A stretch of DNA of 64,000 bases from positions 558,001 through 622,000 of the forward strand of contig NZ_BTPM01000001.1 of assembly GCF_036245475.1 (NCBI RefSeq), in the 5' to 3' direction. The first letter of the stretch is position 1, and every line of letters starts with the position of its first letter. Shown here piece after piece: positions 1 through 10,779 of this stretch. The position numbers and the translations under genes were made by a program. Origin of the DNA: Vibrio sp. 10N (GTDB lineage: Bacteria > Pseudomonadota > Gammaproteobacteria > Enterobacterales > Vibrionaceae). The notes under the pieces are model-generated. The model was given only the letters and a program-made list of their open reading frames with translations, searched no databases and was not told the origin of the DNA.

Positions 1-3
1 TGG

Positions 4-393
4 TTATCCTTGAGTGATGGCGTTTTTTATCCAGTTGATGTCATTGCCATGTTCATGAATGGCAACAACATCAAATCGAAACTCGGTGTCGTAGGGTGAC
101 AGGCCATTTTTTAATAGCCACAGAGTGGCGGCTTTCTCGAGCTTTTTGGCTTTGGTGCGCGTGACCATTTCTTGGGCGCTACCATAACATTGATTGCGTC
201 GGTATTTGACCTCAACAAACACAATGCTCGATTTATCTTGCATGATCAGGTCAACTTCACCGCATTTTACCGTGAAGTTTTCTGTTAGAGGAACTAAGCC
301 TTGGCGGCCGAGATAGTCTTTAGCCAGTTCCTCATAATTTTTGCCAACGGCACGCTTATTCGCTGATCGTCGTTTCCAAGGCAGTAGGGTCAT
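4..393 (-). CDS. yraN: YraN family (UPF0102) nuclease-fold protein
   Basis: 129 residues, close to the 131 of the E. coli protein. The visible core is a PD-(D/E)XK-like arrangement: Gly45-Glu46-Val-Asp48 followed by Phe-Val-Glu61-Val-Lys63, the pattern of the Holliday-junction-resolvase/restriction-endonuclease fold. The biological role of the family is not settled. The ATG lies inside the 3' end of lpoA (38-base overlap), so the two genes are probably co-transcribed and translationally coupled, as in the E. coli lpoA-yraN pair. The stop codon is three bases from the window edge, so what follows it is not visible. Identity is sure, function is not. Confidence 0.95.
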   Translation of the reverse strand: MTLLPWKRRSANKRAVGKNYEELAKDYLGRQGLVPLTENFTVKCGEVDLIMQDKSSIVFVEVKYRRNQCYGSAQEMVTRTKAKKLEKAATLWLLKNGLSPYDTEFRFDVVAIHEHGNDINWIKNAITQG

Positions 394-2254
394 CGCTGTT
401 CTCTTCCTGAGTTGCGGCTACTTCTTGTTCTGTCGCGTTCTGGTTTATAGGCTGCTCACCGTATACACCCCAAGCAATCTGGCGTTGAACCACGCAATCA
501 GGGTCGATAGTCAATACACCGGTTTGGCCGTCTACTGAGTAACCTTGTACCGCTTTAAGCTGTGGTAACTCCTTAGTCAGGGTATACGCATCCATTCCCA
601 GTGCCTGTAGGCGTTTCTCGGCGTTTGAGCTCTTCGGCCAGAACTTCGTCATTTGCGTATCAAGATCGCTATTTTGCTCTACGAGTAGTGGAATATCGCT
701 GTATACCACGCCAGTGAGGTCTTCGTATTGACGTTTTTCACTGTGGCTATGTGAATCAGCAAACAACTGTGGTTGTTTCGCGTCTGGGTTGATGGCCACC
801 TCAATAAACGGTTTGATAAGCGTTAGGTCAGCATTGTTCGCGACGATGTACACCGAATCAATGTCACGGCGACTACGTGGTTGATTTTCAAGCTTCATGC
901 CTGTCAGCGTTTCCATCTGTGCGATACGCTGCTGGCTTTCTTGCAAGCCAAATACGTTGTTGATGGTTTTTTGCAGTTGTGCTCGGTTTGCGTACTGCGC
1001 TACCGCAACCTTGTTGTCGCTTACCTTAGCCCACTCAGCATCAAAAGCTTTAGCGACGCGATCGCCTAGGTTGCCTTGTGGTGCGATGATCAGTGGATAG
1101 GCATACTGATTTTTTGCAAGGTGCTGCGCTGCTTGGGCAACTTCTTGCTCTGGAGACAGAGTCAGATAACACATCATTTGTGTTGGCTCTATCTCATTGG
1201 GAATATTGAGTGCTAACGCTGGAATTGGCGTTTCAGAACTTTGCTGTGCTTGCTGCAGCTTCTCAACATTTTCTTTCACTAGCGGGCCGACAATAAAATC
1301 AACACCATTAGCGACTAGCTTCGCTTTGATGTCTGCAGGAGTGGCTTCGTTAGTATCAATAACGGTGAAAATAGCTTCTGGATCGCGTAGGTCGTCATCC
1401 ATCATCGCCAGCATAAATCCGTCGCGTACCAACTGAGCTTGCTTGGCATACTTACCCGATAATGGCAGCAGTAGAGCTGTGCTTTGTGGCGAAGCAATCT
1501 CTAGGTTGAGAATGTCGTAAATACTTTGCGGCGTATAAATAGCGGCTGGGTGCGTTGGGTTTTCTGCTAGCCAGTTTTCGAGTGTATTTTGTAGCTGTGG
1601 CAGACTGGCTCCCATTGCTTTCATGTAGGTCGCAAGCTGCAGCCAGCCGTCGAGTACTTCTTCATTTGGCTGAGCAACTAATGTCGCTAGATCTTGCTCT
1701 GAGTACTGATTCATGTACTGCCAAACTTGAGCATTAATGGCTTCTTGCTGGTCACTGGCGCTGAAACCTGCTTGGGCAATCAGCTCACGGCTTGCATCAA
1801 AATAGTTCCCCATTGCAGCTAAGCTTTGGGCGCGAAGTTGATAGTAGCGCTGCCACTGTTGCTGGGCGAGCGGCCATTCTGCTGGGAAGCTAAGTTGTAA
1901 ATAGGCATCTTCGGCGTTGCCTTGAAGAAGGTTTAGCTCTGCGCGAGCTAGTTGCCATTCAGCTTGCTGCACCGTAGTGAGGTTTTGTTTGGCTAGTCGA
2001 TTAGAGAGCCTTTGAGCTTGTTCGTAGTTGCCTTCTTGAATCGATGCTTTGAATGCTAAGATCAACCATTCATTCGCAAACCCATCTTGACCGGCGTCAG
2101 CGCGCATCAAATAGGTCTCTGAGGAAGCGGTGGGTGCAAGGGTGATATCAACGCTCGCTGGGGCGCTTGGCTGGGTAGAACAAGCGGCAATGGACAAAGC
2201 CAATGCAATTGGAGTCAGTAGGCGTGTTACACTATTTCTCTTTGGGTTCATCAT
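356..2254 (-). CDS. lpoA: LpoA, outer-membrane lipoprotein activator of PBP1A
   Basis: Outer-membrane lipoprotein that reaches through the periplasm to stimulate peptidoglycan synthesis by PBP1A. The N-terminus has a basic stretch, a hydrophobic core and the lipobox Ile-Ala-Ala-Cys. The first ~200 residues are helical and TPR-like (many Gln/Leu/Ala), and the C-terminal half has a periplasmic-binding-protein fold (family knowledge). An open frame runs a little further upstream to a GTG at 2275. I chose the ATG at 2254 because AAAGAG lies nine bases before it and it gives a normal signal peptide of about 25 residues; the ATG at 2251 or the one at 2260 is also possible. Divergent from rsmI with only about 70 bases between them, so both promoters must lie in that short interval. 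Confidence 0.95.
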   Translation of the reverse strand: MMNPKRNSVTRLLTPIALALSIAACSTQPSAPASVDITLAPTASSETYLMRADAGQDGFANEWLILAFKASIQEGNYEQAQRLSNRLAKQNLTTVQQAEWQLARAELNLLQGNAEDAYLQLSFPAEWPLAQQQWQRYYQLRAQSLAAMGNYFDASRELIAQAGFSASDQQEAINAQVWQYMNQYSEQDLATLVAQPNEEVLDGWLQLATYMKAMGASLPQLQNTLENWLAENPTHPAAIYTPQSIYDILNLEIASPQSTALLLPLSGKYAKQAQLVRDGFMLAMMDDDLRDPEAIFTVIDTNEATPADIKAKLVANGVDFIVGPLVKENVEKLQQAQQSSETPIPALALNIPNEIEPTQMMCYLTLSPEQEVAQAAQHLAKNQYAYPLIIAPQGNLGDRVAKAFDAEWAKVSDNKVAVAQYANRAQLQKTINNVFGLQESQQRIAQMETLTGMKLENQPRSRRDIDSVYIVANNADLTLIKPFIEVAINPDAKQPQLFADSHSHSEKRQYEDLTGVVYSDIPLLVEQNSDLDTQMTKFWPKSSNAEKRLQALGMDAYTLTKELPQLKAVQGYSVDGQTGVLTIDPDCVVQRQIAWGVYGEQPINQNATEQEVAATQEENSDDPTALETTISE

Positions 2255-2322
2255 TGCCATGAGCTCTTTAATCACTATTCGTGTAAAATCATTATATTAA
2301 TCGTTGAAGTGCTGGTAAACAA

Positions 2323-3186
2323 ATGACAAGCAACAAAACTACTTATATTGAGCAACCTACGCTCTTTATTGTACCGACACCGATTGGAAACCTCGGTGAT
2401 ATCACACAAAGAGCGCTCGATGTGCTAAATAGCGTCGACATTATTGCTGCTGAAGATACGCGCCATACAGGCAAGCTTCTGTCTCACTTCAATATTCAAA
2501 CTAGAACATTTGCGCTGCATGATCACAATGAACAGCAAAAAGCGCAAGTTTTAGTCGATAAACTGCTTGCGGGTGAATCCATCGCATTGGTCTCTGATGC
2601 TGGCACACCGCTTATCAGCGATCCAGGGTATCATTTGGTGTCTCAATGTCGTCAGGCAGGCGTAAAAGTTGTGCCATTACCTGGCGCCTGTGCCGTGATT
2701 ACAGCACTTAGCGCATCAGGCTTGCCGTCTGACCGCTTTAGCTTCGAGGGCTTTTTGCCAGCGAAAAGCAAAGGCCGCAAAGACAAATTCATGGAGATCG
2801 CCAAAGCCGAGCGCACCTGCATCTTCTACGAGTCACCACACCGCATTACCGAGTCGCTTGCCGATATGCTTGAAGTGCTAGGCCCTGAGCGTGAGGTGGT
2901 GTTGGCGCGCGAGCTGACCAAAACTTATGAAACCATTCAAGGGTTGCCACTCGGTGAGCTAATTGAATGGATTGAAGAAGATGATAACCGCAAGCGCGGC
3001 GAGATGGTGTTACTGATCCACGGTCATCGTGAACCTGTCAATGAAGAGCTGCCGGATGAGGCGACACGCACATTGGCTATTTTGGTCAAAGATCTGCCAC
3101 TGAAAAAAGCGGCTGCAGCGACCGCTGAGATCTATAACCTCAAAAAGAATGCCCTGTATAAATGGGGTCTAGAAAACTTATCCTAG
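2323..3186 (+). CDS. rsmI: RsmI, 16S rRNA (cytidine1402-2'-O)-methyltransferase
   Basis: 287 residues, the usual family length. It methylates the ribose of C1402 in the decoding centre of 16S rRNA using S-adenosylmethionine. RsmH, encoded 0.6 kb downstream, methylates the N4 of the same nucleotide. The N-terminal tetrapyrrole-methylase-type fold is recognisable from [12 protein letters not shown] (residues 17-28) and the AEDTRHTG loop; a small C-terminal domain follows. Divergent from lpoA and followed after 45 bases by rnpB, which has its own promoter. No terminator is visible directly after the stop, so some readthrough into rnpB is possible. Confidence 0.96.
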   Translation: MTSNKTTYIEQPTLFIVPTPIGNLGDITQRALDVLNSVDIIAAEDTRHTGKLLSHFNIQTRTFALHDHNEQQKAQVLVDKLLAGESIALVSDAGTPLISDPGYHLVSQCRQAGVKVVPLPGACAVITALSASGLPSDRFSFEGFLPAKSKGRKDKFMEIAKAERTCIFYESPHRITESLADMLEVLGPEREVVLARELTKTYETIQGLPLGELIEWIEEDDNRKRGEMVLLIHGHREPVNEELPDEATRTLAILVKDLPLKKAAAATAEIYNLKKNALYKWGLENLS

Positions 3187-3193
3187 AAAAACA

Positions 3194-3222
3194 TTGAGTA
3201 ATCACGCTCGCTTAGTTACAAT
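3194..3222 (+). promoter_or_regulatory. Sigma70-type promoter of rnpB
   Basis: TTGAGT (3194-3199), a 17-base spacer, and TACAAT (3217-3222). Transcription would start about ten bases from the first base of mature RNase P RNA (3232). The bases between, CCGCGCCC, form a GC-rich discriminator of the type found at stable-RNA promoters under stringent control. Seen directly in sequence; not tested. Confidence 0.75.
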
Positions 3223-3231
3223 CCGCGCCCT

Positions 3232-3638
<407 letters not shown>

Positions 3639-3645
3639 ATTATAG

Positions 3646-3684
3646 AAAAACCCATTACAAATTGATTTTGTGATGGGTTTTTTG
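3646..3684 (+). terminator. Intrinsic terminator of rnpB
   Basis: AAAAACCCAT pairs with ATGGGTTTTT, extended by ACAA/TTGT across one mismatch, and a run of T follows. It ends about 105 bases before the rsmH start. Confidence 0.85.
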
Positions 3685-3709
3685 CTTTTTTATCACCTAT
3701 CTTTACGAT
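3682..3709 (+). promoter_or_regulatory. Possible promoter at the head of the division/cell-wall cluster
   Basis: TTGCTT, 16 bases, TACGAT. The match is weak and the -35 overlaps the T-run of the rnpB terminator. The -10 lies inside a perfect 6-bp inverted repeat, CCTATC-TTTAC-GATAGG (3696-3712). It is the only candidate I see in the 105 bases between rnpB and rsmH. MraZ-type TGGG direct repeats, which mark this promoter in many bacteria, are not visible. Confidence 0.3.
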
Positions 3710-3789
3710 AGGCTGAACTTAACCAGATGACGTTACTGAAGGAAATCAGTAAACTTGTCGTCTTTGCTAAGCAACTCTCGAGATCACCC

Positions 3790-4740
3790 ATGAGCGAATC
3801 CTTTCAACACATTTCGGTACTACTTCACGAATCCATTGATGGTCTAGCTATCAAACCGGATGGAACTTACATTGATGGAACGTTCGGCCGCGGTGGTCAC
3901 AGTCGTCAAATTCTTTCACAACTGGGTGAAAACGGTCGCCTATTTAGTATTGACCGCGATCCAACTGCGATTGAAGAAGCAAAAAAGATTGATGACCCTC
4001 GCTTTACCATCATTCATGGCCCGTTTTCTGGAATGGCAGAATACGCAGAGCGTTATGAACTGGTGGGTAAAGTGGATGGCGTTTTACTTGATTTAGGTGT
4101 CTCCTCACCGCAGCTGGACGATGCTGAACGTGGCTTTAGCTTCATGAAAGATGGTCCGCTTGATATGCGTATGGATCCAACCTCAGGTATGCCCGTCTCT
4201 GAATGGTTAGCGCAAGCTGATCTGGATGATATTACTTGGGTGATCCGCGAATTTGGTGAAGACAAACATGCTCGTCGAATCGCAAAAGCCATTGTGGCGC
4301 ATCGTGAAGATGAAGAAAAAGAGCCGTTAACACGCACTGGCCAGTTGGCGAAGTTGATCTCTGAAGCTGCACCCAAGAGCTTTAAAGAGAAAAAGCACCC
4401 AGCAACACGTGCATTCCAGGCGTTTCGAATCTACATCAACAGTGAACTTGAAGAGATCGATACGGCATTGAAAGGTGCCGCAAGTATTCTTGCTCCACAA
4501 GGTCGACTGTCGGTGATCAGCTTCCACTCTCTCGAAGATCGCATGGTGAAGCACTTTATGCGTAAAGAGAGCAAAGGGCCACAAGTACCACACGGTATTC
4601 CGATGACCGAAGATCAAATTCGAGCTTTGGGTAGTGCTAACTTAAAAACGATCGGTAAGGCACTTAAGCCTTCGGGTCAAGAAGTGGAAATGAACGCTCG
4701 CTCACGCAGCTCAGTACTTCGTGTAGCGGAAAAACTGTAA
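3790..4740 (+). CDS. rsmH: RsmH (MraW), 16S rRNA N4-cytidine1402 methyltransferase
   Basis: 316 residues against 313 in E. coli. The SAM-binding motif [10 protein letters not shown] is at residues 29-38, and the [12 protein letters not shown] motif of the family is near the C-terminus. The frame is open from an earlier ATG at 3727, but the extra 21 residues match nothing in the family, and [14 protein letters not shown] aligns with the known N-terminus, so I use 3790. It is the first gene of the division/cell-wall cluster here; mraZ, usually just upstream, is absent. ftsL starts 11 bases after the stop. Confidence 0.97.
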   Translation: MSESFQHISVLLHESIDGLAIKPDGTYIDGTFGRGGHSRQILSQLGENGRLFSIDRDPTAIEEAKKIDDPRFTIIHGPFSGMAEYAERYELVGKVDGVLLDLGVSSPQLDDAERGFSFMKDGPLDMRMDPTSGMPVSEWLAQADLDDITWVIREFGEDKHARRIAKAIVAHREDEEKEPLTRTGQLAKLISEAAPKSFKEKKHPATRAFQAFRIYINSELEEIDTALKGAASILAPQGRLSVISFHSLEDRMVKHFMRKESKGPQVPHGIPMTEDQIRALGSANLKTIGKALKPSGQEVEMNARSRSSVLRVAEKL

Positions 4741-4751
4741 CGGATGACGGG

Positions 4752-5072
4752 ATGTCTAACCAACCGACTCATAATCTCGCGAAACTGATTGCCTTAGATA
4801 TCATCACGGTAGGCCGCATTCCGCTTATCGTGTTTCTGATGATATTTGCCACTGCAATGGGGGTTGTGTTTGCCACGCATCACACCCGCGAGGCGATCAA
4901 TGAGAAAGATATCGCGCTTCAAGAGCGTGAGCGACTTGATAATGAGTGGCGCAACCTGTTGCTTGAGGAAAATGCGCTGTCGGAACATAGCCGTGTTCAG
5001 GCTATGGCCAAACAAGAGTTAGATATGACGCGCCCCGACGCAGACAAGGAAGTAGTGGTTTCCCTGAAATGA
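4752..5072 (+). CDS. ftsL: FtsL, bitopic divisome protein
   Basis: 106 residues. A short cytoplasmic N-terminus is followed by one membrane segment (about residues 22-42, IPLIVFLMIFATAMGVVF) and a periplasmic heptad-like helix rich in Glu/Leu/Arg. FtsL forms the FtsQLB complex with FtsB and FtsQ, which recruits and activates FtsWI at the septum. Sequence conservation is low in this family, so the assignment rests on topology, size and position between rsmH and ftsI. The stop overlaps the ftsI start in ATGA, so translation is coupled. Confidence 0.93.
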   Translation: MSNQPTHNLAKLIALDIITVGRIPLIVFLMIFATAMGVVFATHHTREAINEKDIALQERERLDNEWRNLLLEENALSEHSRVQAMAKQELDMTRPDADKEVVVSLK

Positions 5073-6805
5073 AAGGCAAAAAAGTCGTTAAGTCTTCCAA
5101 CAAAAAACAATCTCAGCAAGCCGCTAACCAACCTGCGCTGATCGCTTGGCGTTTTCGTCTCATTATGGGCGGTGTGCTGCTTATCTTTGGCGCGCTGGTT
5201 GCGCGTATCGGTTATATTCAAGTTATCGAACCAGACAACTTGATTAAACAGGGTGACTTACGCTCAGTGCGTGTTAAAGCTCTGCCTTCAGCACGCGGCA
5301 TCATCTCTGATAGAAACGGTGAGCCACTTGCCGTGAGTGTGCCCGTTCAGGCAGTGTGGGCCGATCCCGCAACAATATTCAAAGATGATGGTTTAAAACA
5401 GCTCGACCGTTGGCATGCCCTTGCTGATGTACTTGGTCTCGACCGCGATGCGCTTATTGCCAAAATCAACAAGAACAAATCACGCCGATTCATTTACCTA
5501 CAGCGTCAAGTGAGCCCTGCGATGGCGAAGTACATCAAAGAGCTGAAACTCTCTGGCGTAGGGCTGAAAGCAGAGTCCAGACGTTACTATCCTGCTGGTG
5601 AGGTTAGTGCTCACTTAGTAGGGGTGACTGGTATCGACGGTCACGGTCTCGAAGGGGTTGAGCGCAGCTATGACAAATGGCTGACCGGAGAAGCGGGTAA
5701 ACGCATTATTCGTAAAGACCGTTATGGCCGCGTGGTGGAAAACATCTCTCTTGAAGACAGAGAAGAAGGTAAACCACTTGAGCTTACCGTCGATCAAAGA
5801 TTGCAGGCTATCGCTTATCGCGCCATTAAACAGGCCGTGGCGGATTACCGTGCGACCTCGGGCAGTGCCGTTATCATTGATGTGAAAACCGGTGGTGTAT
5901 TGGCCATGGTGAACGCGCCCTCTTATAACCCGAACAACCGCTCTTCACGCCAGTCTTTTACGATGCGAAATCGTGTCATAACCGATGCAATGGAACCGGG
6001 CTCTACGGTTAAACCATTTGTGGTGCTAGCGGCGCTTGAGGCGGGTGTTGCCGATGAAAACACCATTATCGATACTGGTAATGGCATCATGCAGATTGGC
6101 GGAAGCCGGGTGCGCGATACATCGAAAGTGGGCAAAGCGAACTTAGCTAAAATCCTGCAAAAGTCGAGTAACATCGGTGTGGCAAAGCTAGCTCTAGACA
6201 TGCCGCTAGAAGCGCTACTTGGGATGTACAGTTCCATTGGTTATGGTCAGTTGTCTGGTCTTAACCTAGTTGGTGAGACAACGGGTATTTTCCCGAACCG
6301 TCGTCGTTGGTCGCAATTTGAAATCGCAACTCTCGCGTTTGGTTATGGTATTTCTATCACGCCCCTTCAGTTAGCACACGCTTACGCCACACTCGGTAAT
6401 GGCGGCTTGTATCAGCCGGTACATATTATTGAAAGCAATCAGCAGGATTTGTCCAAGCAGGTTATTGACCATGACTACGCCATGTCGGTTTTGCATATGC
6501 TAGAGGCAGTAACGCAGCCTGGTGGTACCGCTACAAGAGCGGCGGTACCAGGGTATCGAGTTGCTGCGAAAACCGGTACTTCAAGAAAGGCCGCGGCGGG
6601 TGGCTACAGTGATGAATATGTGGCGATCACCTCAGGCGTCGCGCCAGTGAGTGACCCGCGTATTGCCTTAGTTGTGGTGATCAATGAACCACAAGGCGAT
6701 CAGTATTATGGCGGTGCCGTGGCAGGCCCTGTCTTTTCCGAAATCATGAAAGGAGCGCTGCAGATACTCAATGTCGCTCCTGACGAAAACCAATTTCAGC
6801 AATAG
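5069..6805 (+). CDS. ftsI: FtsI (PBP3), septal peptidoglycan transpeptidase
   Basis: Class B penicillin-binding protein that cross-links septal wall, working with the glycosyltransferase FtsW encoded 5 kb downstream. 578 residues. A basic cytoplasmic tail is followed by one membrane anchor (about 27-48), a non-catalytic periplasmic domain from about residue 70 to 230, and the transpeptidase domain. All three active-site motifs are present: STVK with nucleophile Ser312, SSN at 366-368, and KTGT at 501-504. Four-base overlap with ftsL upstream; murE starts ten bases downstream. Confidence 0.98.
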   Translation: MKGKKVVKSSNKKQSQQAANQPALIAWRFRLIMGGVLLIFGALVARIGYIQVIEPDNLIKQGDLRSVRVKALPSARGIISDRNGEPLAVSVPVQAVWADPATIFKDDGLKQLDRWHALADVLGLDRDALIAKINKNKSRRFIYLQRQVSPAMAKYIKELKLSGVGLKAESRRYYPAGEVSAHLVGVTGIDGHGLEGVERSYDKWLTGEAGKRIIRKDRYGRVVENISLEDREEGKPLELTVDQRLQAIAYRAIKQAVADYRATSGSAVIIDVKTGGVLAMVNAPSYNPNNRSSRQSFTMRNRVITDAMEPGSTVKPFVVLAALEAGVADENTIIDTGNGIMQIGGSRVRDTSKVGKANLAKILQKSSNIGVAKLALDMPLEALLGMYSSIGYGQLSGLNLVGETTGIFPNRRRWSQFEIATLAFGYGISITPLQLAHAYATLGNGGLYQPVHIIESNQQDLSKQVIDHDYAMSVLHMLEAVTQPGGTATRAAVPGYRVAAKTGTSRKAAAGGYSDEYVAITSGVAPVSDPRIALVVVINEPQGDQYYGGAVAGPVFSEIMKGALQILNVAPDENQFQQ

Positions 6806-6815
6806 GTGAGAAACA

Positions 6816-8315
6816 ATGTTGACCTCTTTGACATTGGCAAAGCTATTAAAACCATGGCTTGATGACAGCAGTAAGCTGATGGCAGATGACACGCTCGGTG
6901 CTATTAATGTGTCTAACTTAGAGCTTGATAGCCGCGCCATTAAGCCAGGCGATACGTTCGTGGCGATCATCGGCCATACGGTGGATGGACGACTGTTTAT
7001 CGAGCGTGCGATTCAGTCTGGTGCCGATTCAGTGATTGCTCAGGCCGATGCCGAGCACAAACATGGCGAAGTCACTCTCGTCGACGGCGTACCTGTTGTT
7101 CATATTTATCAACTCGACACGTTGTTGTCAGTGATGGCCGCGCGTCTTTATCAATATAGGCAGCAAGTGATTGGCGTAACGGGGACGAATGGTAAAACCA
7201 CCATCACCCAGCTTATCGCGCAGTGGATTGAGCTTGTCGGTGATAGAGCCGCCATCATGGGCACCACGGGTAACGGTTTCTTGAACGACTTGCAAGAAGC
7301 GAAAAATACCACGGGCAGTGCCATTGATGTGCAGCGTATTTTGTCTCAGTTAGACGGCCAAGGCGCGCAATATACGGCGATGGAAGTCTCCTCCCATGGC
7401 CTGGTTCAAGGTCGTGTGGCCGCCGTGCCTTTCTCATTAGGTATTTTCACTAACCTCAGCCGCGACCATTTGGACTATCACGGCACGATGGAAGGTTATG
7501 AAGCGGCCAAAAAGCTCCTGTTTACTGGACATCACTGTGAGCACGCGGTGCTGAATGTCGATGACGAAGTGGGTCGCCGCTGGCTGTCCGCACGCAGCGA
7601 TGCGATTGCTGTGTCTGTTGAAGGGCACCAGCTCGGTGAAAAGGGCGTTTGGGCAACATCGGTTGAGTATAGTGACGGTGGCATCTCTTTAGAGTTTGAT
7701 GGCTGCTTTGGCAGTGGCAAACTCGATGCGCCGCTGATTGGTCAGTTCAATGCGAGCAATGTGTTACTGGCGTTTTCTGCTCTGCTTCAGCTTGGTTTTG
7801 ACAAGCAAGCACTAATGGACACTGCATCTAAGCTGCAACCGGTACTGGGGCGCATGGAGCTGTTTCAAGCGGATGGTAAACCTAAGCTGGTGGTTGATTA
7901 CGCCCACACGCCAGATGCGCTAGAGAAAGCCTTGCAGGCTCTTCGCGTGCATTGTGATGGTCTGCTTTGGGTTATTGTCGGCTGCGGTGGTGACCGAGAC
8001 AAAGGTAAACGTCCAATGATGGCCTCGATCGCTGAGCAGTTGGCAGATAAGGTGATCTTAAGCGATGACAACCCACGCAGTGAAGATCCCAAAGCGATTG
8101 TCGACGATATGCTGGCCGGAATGAGTGTACCAGAAGAGGCATTTATTGAGCATCAACGTTTTAATGCGGCTCAGTTAGCGGTTCAGCACGCGACAGCTTC
8201 TGACATTATTCTACTGGCGGGTAAAGGACACGAAGATTACCAAGTGATTGGTAACGAAAGTGTTCACTATTCCGATCGTGAAACTGCGGCGCAGCTACTA
8301 GGACTCACGCTATGA
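6816..8315 (+). CDS. murE: MurE, UDP-MurNAc-Ala-Glu:meso-diaminopimelate ligase
   Basis: Adds the third stem-peptide residue in the cytoplasm. 499 residues with the three Mur-ligase domains. The ATP loop VTGTNGKTT is at 121-129, and the DNPR motif at 418-421 is the signature for meso-diaminopimelate rather than lysine, matching the Gram-negative wall and the dapB gene in this window. The start codon ATG follows AGGTGAGAAACA. Its stop overlaps the murF start by four bases, so the two ligases are coupled. Confidence 0.98.
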   Translation: MLTSLTLAKLLKPWLDDSSKLMADDTLGAINVSNLELDSRAIKPGDTFVAIIGHTVDGRLFIERAIQSGADSVIAQADAEHKHGEVTLVDGVPVVHIYQLDTLLSVMAARLYQYRQQVIGVTGTNGKTTITQLIAQWIELVGDRAAIMGTTGNGFLNDLQEAKNTTGSAIDVQRILSQLDGQGAQYTAMEVSSHGLVQGRVAAVPFSLGIFTNLSRDHLDYHGTMEGYEAAKKLLFTGHHCEHAVLNVDDEVGRRWLSARSDAIAVSVEGHQLGEKGVWATSVEYSDGGISLEFDGCFGSGKLDAPLIGQFNASNVLLAFSALLQLGFDKQALMDTASKLQPVLGRMELFQADGKPKLVVDYAHTPDALEKALQALRVHCDGLLWVIVGCGGDRDKGKRPMMASIAEQLADKVILSDDNPRSEDPKAIVDDMLAGMSVPEEAFIEHQRFNAAQLAVQHATASDIILLAGKGHEDYQVIGNESVHYSDRETAAQLLGLTL

Positions 8316-9676
8316 TTGAACTGACGTTAACCGATATCGCTGCCGTTGTTGATGGTCAGCTGGTGGGCGAAAATACTAGCATCACCGATGTGACCACAGA
8401 TACGCGTGCCATAGAACAAGGCGCTCTGTTTATTGCTCTGGTTGGGGAGCGTTTTGATGCTCATGACTTTGCTGAGCAAGCCGTAGAGAAAGGGGCTGCG
8501 GCGCTGATTGTCGAAAGAAAACTTGATGTTGCGGTCTCTCAAGTGGTTGTTGCCGACAGTAAGCTGGCGCTTGGCAAACTGGGAGCGGAAGTTCATAGAC
8601 GCTGCCAAACTAAGACCATTGCCATTACCGGTAGTTGCGGTAAGACGACGGTAAAAGAGATGATTGCCAGCATTTTGTCTAGCAAAGGTCAGGTGCTGTA
8701 TACCGCTGGTAATTTTAATAACGATATCGGCGTGCCACTAACCTTGTTGCGCTCTACGCCGCAAGACGACTTTGCGGTTATTGAATTGGGCGCGAACCAC
8801 ATTGGCGAAATTGCTTACACAACCGCGTTAACCAATCCGGATGTCGCGTTGGTGAACAATGTGGCCGAGGCGCATTTAGAAGGCTTTGGCTCTCTTGAGG
8901 GCGTTAAGCAGGCTAAGGGTGAAATCTATCAGGGGCTGCCAGCGGGTGGTATTGCACTTGTGAACCTTGATAGTGAAGGCGGTGACTATTGGCAATCGGT
9001 ACTGAGTGACAAACAAGTGGTGCGCATCGCCAAGCAGAACGCTCACGCAGACTTTTACGCCTCTGACATAACCTTGTCATCTCTTGGTAGCCCGTTGTTT
9101 ACACTCCATACCCCAACAGGCAACATCTCGATTGCGCTGACGATCATCGGTGAGCACAATGTGGCGAATGCCGTGGCCGCATCCGCGTTGGCAACACAAG
9201 TTGGTGCAACCCTCGAACAAATTCAACACGGTTTGCAATCACTGAGTAAAGTGAAACGTCGCGTTGATGTTGAGAAGCTTACCGACACGATCACTTTGAT
9301 TGATGATAGCTACAACGCCAGTGTTCCTGCGATGAAGGCGGCAGTGGATCTGTTGGGCCAGTTTACTCAAACCCAACGCTGGTTGATTTTGGGTAACATG
9401 GCAGAATTAGGGTATGAAAGCCTTGCACTTCACAAAGAAGTCGGACAACATGCTGCACCTTTCGCATTTGAACACGTTTTAACCTATGGTGAGGATGCGA
9501 AAGTAATCAGTGACCTTTGCGGTGGACAGCATTTTATAAGTCACGACGATATGCTCGCGCATATCGAACACACATTAAAACAGTTAAACCAGACCTCTCA
9601 TACCTTGTTGGTTAAAGGGGCGCTAAGTGCTGGCATGTTTACTATCGCCAATGCACTGAAGGAGAAATACACATGA
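8312..9676 (+). CDS. murF: MurF, UDP-MurNAc-tripeptide:D-Ala-D-Ala ligase
   Basis: Adds the D-Ala-D-Ala dipeptide and completes the pentapeptide precursor. 454 residues. The ATP-binding loop TGSCGKTT is at 106-113; the N-terminal substrate domain and the C-terminal Mur-ligase domain ([12 protein letters not shown] around 330) are recognisable. It overlaps both neighbours by four bases (murE before, mraY after). The dipeptide must come from a Ddl enzyme encoded elsewhere, because no ddl gene lies in this cluster. Confidence 0.98.
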   Translation: MIELTLTDIAAVVDGQLVGENTSITDVTTDTRAIEQGALFIALVGERFDAHDFAEQAVEKGAAALIVERKLDVAVSQVVVADSKLALGKLGAEVHRRCQTKTIAITGSCGKTTVKEMIASILSSKGQVLYTAGNFNNDIGVPLTLLRSTPQDDFAVIELGANHIGEIAYTTALTNPDVALVNNVAEAHLEGFGSLEGVKQAKGEIYQGLPAGGIALVNLDSEGGDYWQSVLSDKQVVRIAKQNAHADFYASDITLSSLGSPLFTLHTPTGNISIALTIIGEHNVANAVAASALATQVGATLEQIQHGLQSLSKVKRRVDVEKLTDTITLIDDSYNASVPAMKAAVDLLGQFTQTQRWLILGNMAELGYESLALHKEVGQHAAPFAFEHVLTYGEDAKVISDLCGGQHFISHDDMLAHIEHTLKQLNQTSHTLLVKGALSAGMFTIANALKEKYT

Positions 9677-10755
9677 TTATTTGGCTTGCAGAATTACTAC
9701 AGCCATACTTTTCTTTTTTTCGTCTGTTTGAATACTTGTCATTCAGAGCTATTGTCAGTGTATTAACTGCCTTAGGTATTTCTTTGTGGATGGGGCCAAA
9801 GATGATTGCCCGTCTACAAATGTTGCAGATCGGCCAGGTTGTTCGTAATGAAGGTCCTGAGTCGCACTTTAGTAAGCGCGGCACACCGACCATGGGTGGT
9901 GTGATGATCTTGTCAGCCATTTCGATCACCGTATTGCTGTGGGCTGATTTGAGCAACCCATACATTTGGGCAGTTCTTGCGGTATTAATTGGCTACGGTG
10001 CGGTAGGCTTTGTTGATGATTATCGCAAAGTGGTACGTAAAAACACCGATGGTTTGATTGCTCGTTGGAAGTACTTTTGGCAGTCGCTGATTGCCTTGGT
10101 GGTGGCATTTGCTCTATATGTTCACGGCCAAGATACCGCGGCCACTCAACTTGTCGTGCCATTCTTTAAAGATGTGATGCCACAAATGGGGCTGTTCTAC
10201 ATTGTCTTTACTTACTTTGTGATTGTTGGTACCAGTAATGCGGTGAACCTCACCGATGGCCTTGATGGCCTCGCGATCATGCCGACGGTATTGGTTGCTG
10301 CTGGTTTTGCGGTGATCGCTTGGGCAACGGGCAATGTTAACTTTGCCGCTTATCTACATATTCCTTATATTCCATACACCTCTGAGCTTGTGGTGTTCTG
10401 TACTGCGATGGTCGGTGCAGGTCTTGGTTTCCTTTGGTTTAACACTTACCCAGCGCAAGTATTTATGGGCGATGTGGGCTCGCTAGCACTTGGCGGCGCA
10501 CTGGGTGTGATTGCCGTGTTGGTGCGTCAAGAGTTTGTACTGGTGATCATGGGCGGTGTGTTTGTAATGGAAACACTGTCGGTAATCCTTCAAGTCGGCT
10601 CATACAAGTTGCGTGGTCAGCGTATTTTCCGCATGGCACCTATTCACCATCACTATGAGCTAAAAGGCTGGCCAGAGCCGCGCGTTATTGTTCGTTTCTG
10701 GATCATTTCAATCGTATTGGTACTTATCGGCCTAGCAACGCTTAAAGTACGTTAA
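9673..10755 (+). CDS. mraY: MraY, phospho-MurNAc-pentapeptide translocase (lipid I synthase)
   Basis: Ten-helix inner-membrane enzyme that moves phospho-MurNAc-pentapeptide onto undecaprenyl phosphate. 360 residues, the same as E. coli. Catalytic landmarks are Asp115-Asp116 in [15 protein letters not shown] at 192-199, the GDVGS loop with Asp267, and the triple histidine HHHYEL at 325-330. The start overlaps the end of murF (ATGA). murD follows after a 24-base gap. Confidence 0.98.
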   Translation: MIIWLAELLQPYFSFFRLFEYLSFRAIVSVLTALGISLWMGPKMIARLQMLQIGQVVRNEGPESHFSKRGTPTMGGVMILSAISITVLLWADLSNPYIWAVLAVLIGYGAVGFVDDYRKVVRKNTDGLIARWKYFWQSLIALVVAFALYVHGQDTAATQLVVPFFKDVMPQMGLFYIVFTYFVIVGTSNAVNLTDGLDGLAIMPTVLVAAGFAVIAWATGNVNFAAYLHIPYIPYTSELVVFCTAMVGAGLGFLWFNTYPAQVFMGDVGSLALGGALGVIAVLVRQEFVLVIMGGVFVMETLSVILQVGSYKLRGQRIFRMAPIHHHYELKGWPEPRVIVRFWIISIVLVLIGLATLKVR

Positions 10756-10779
10756 TCAACAGGCTAGGGATCCTTGTTC

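Noticed and set aside
3727-3789. 21-residue N-terminal extension of RsmH, or a remnant of mraZ
   Set aside because: It matches neither the RsmH N-terminus nor the MraZ C-terminus in any frame, and it has no ribosome site.
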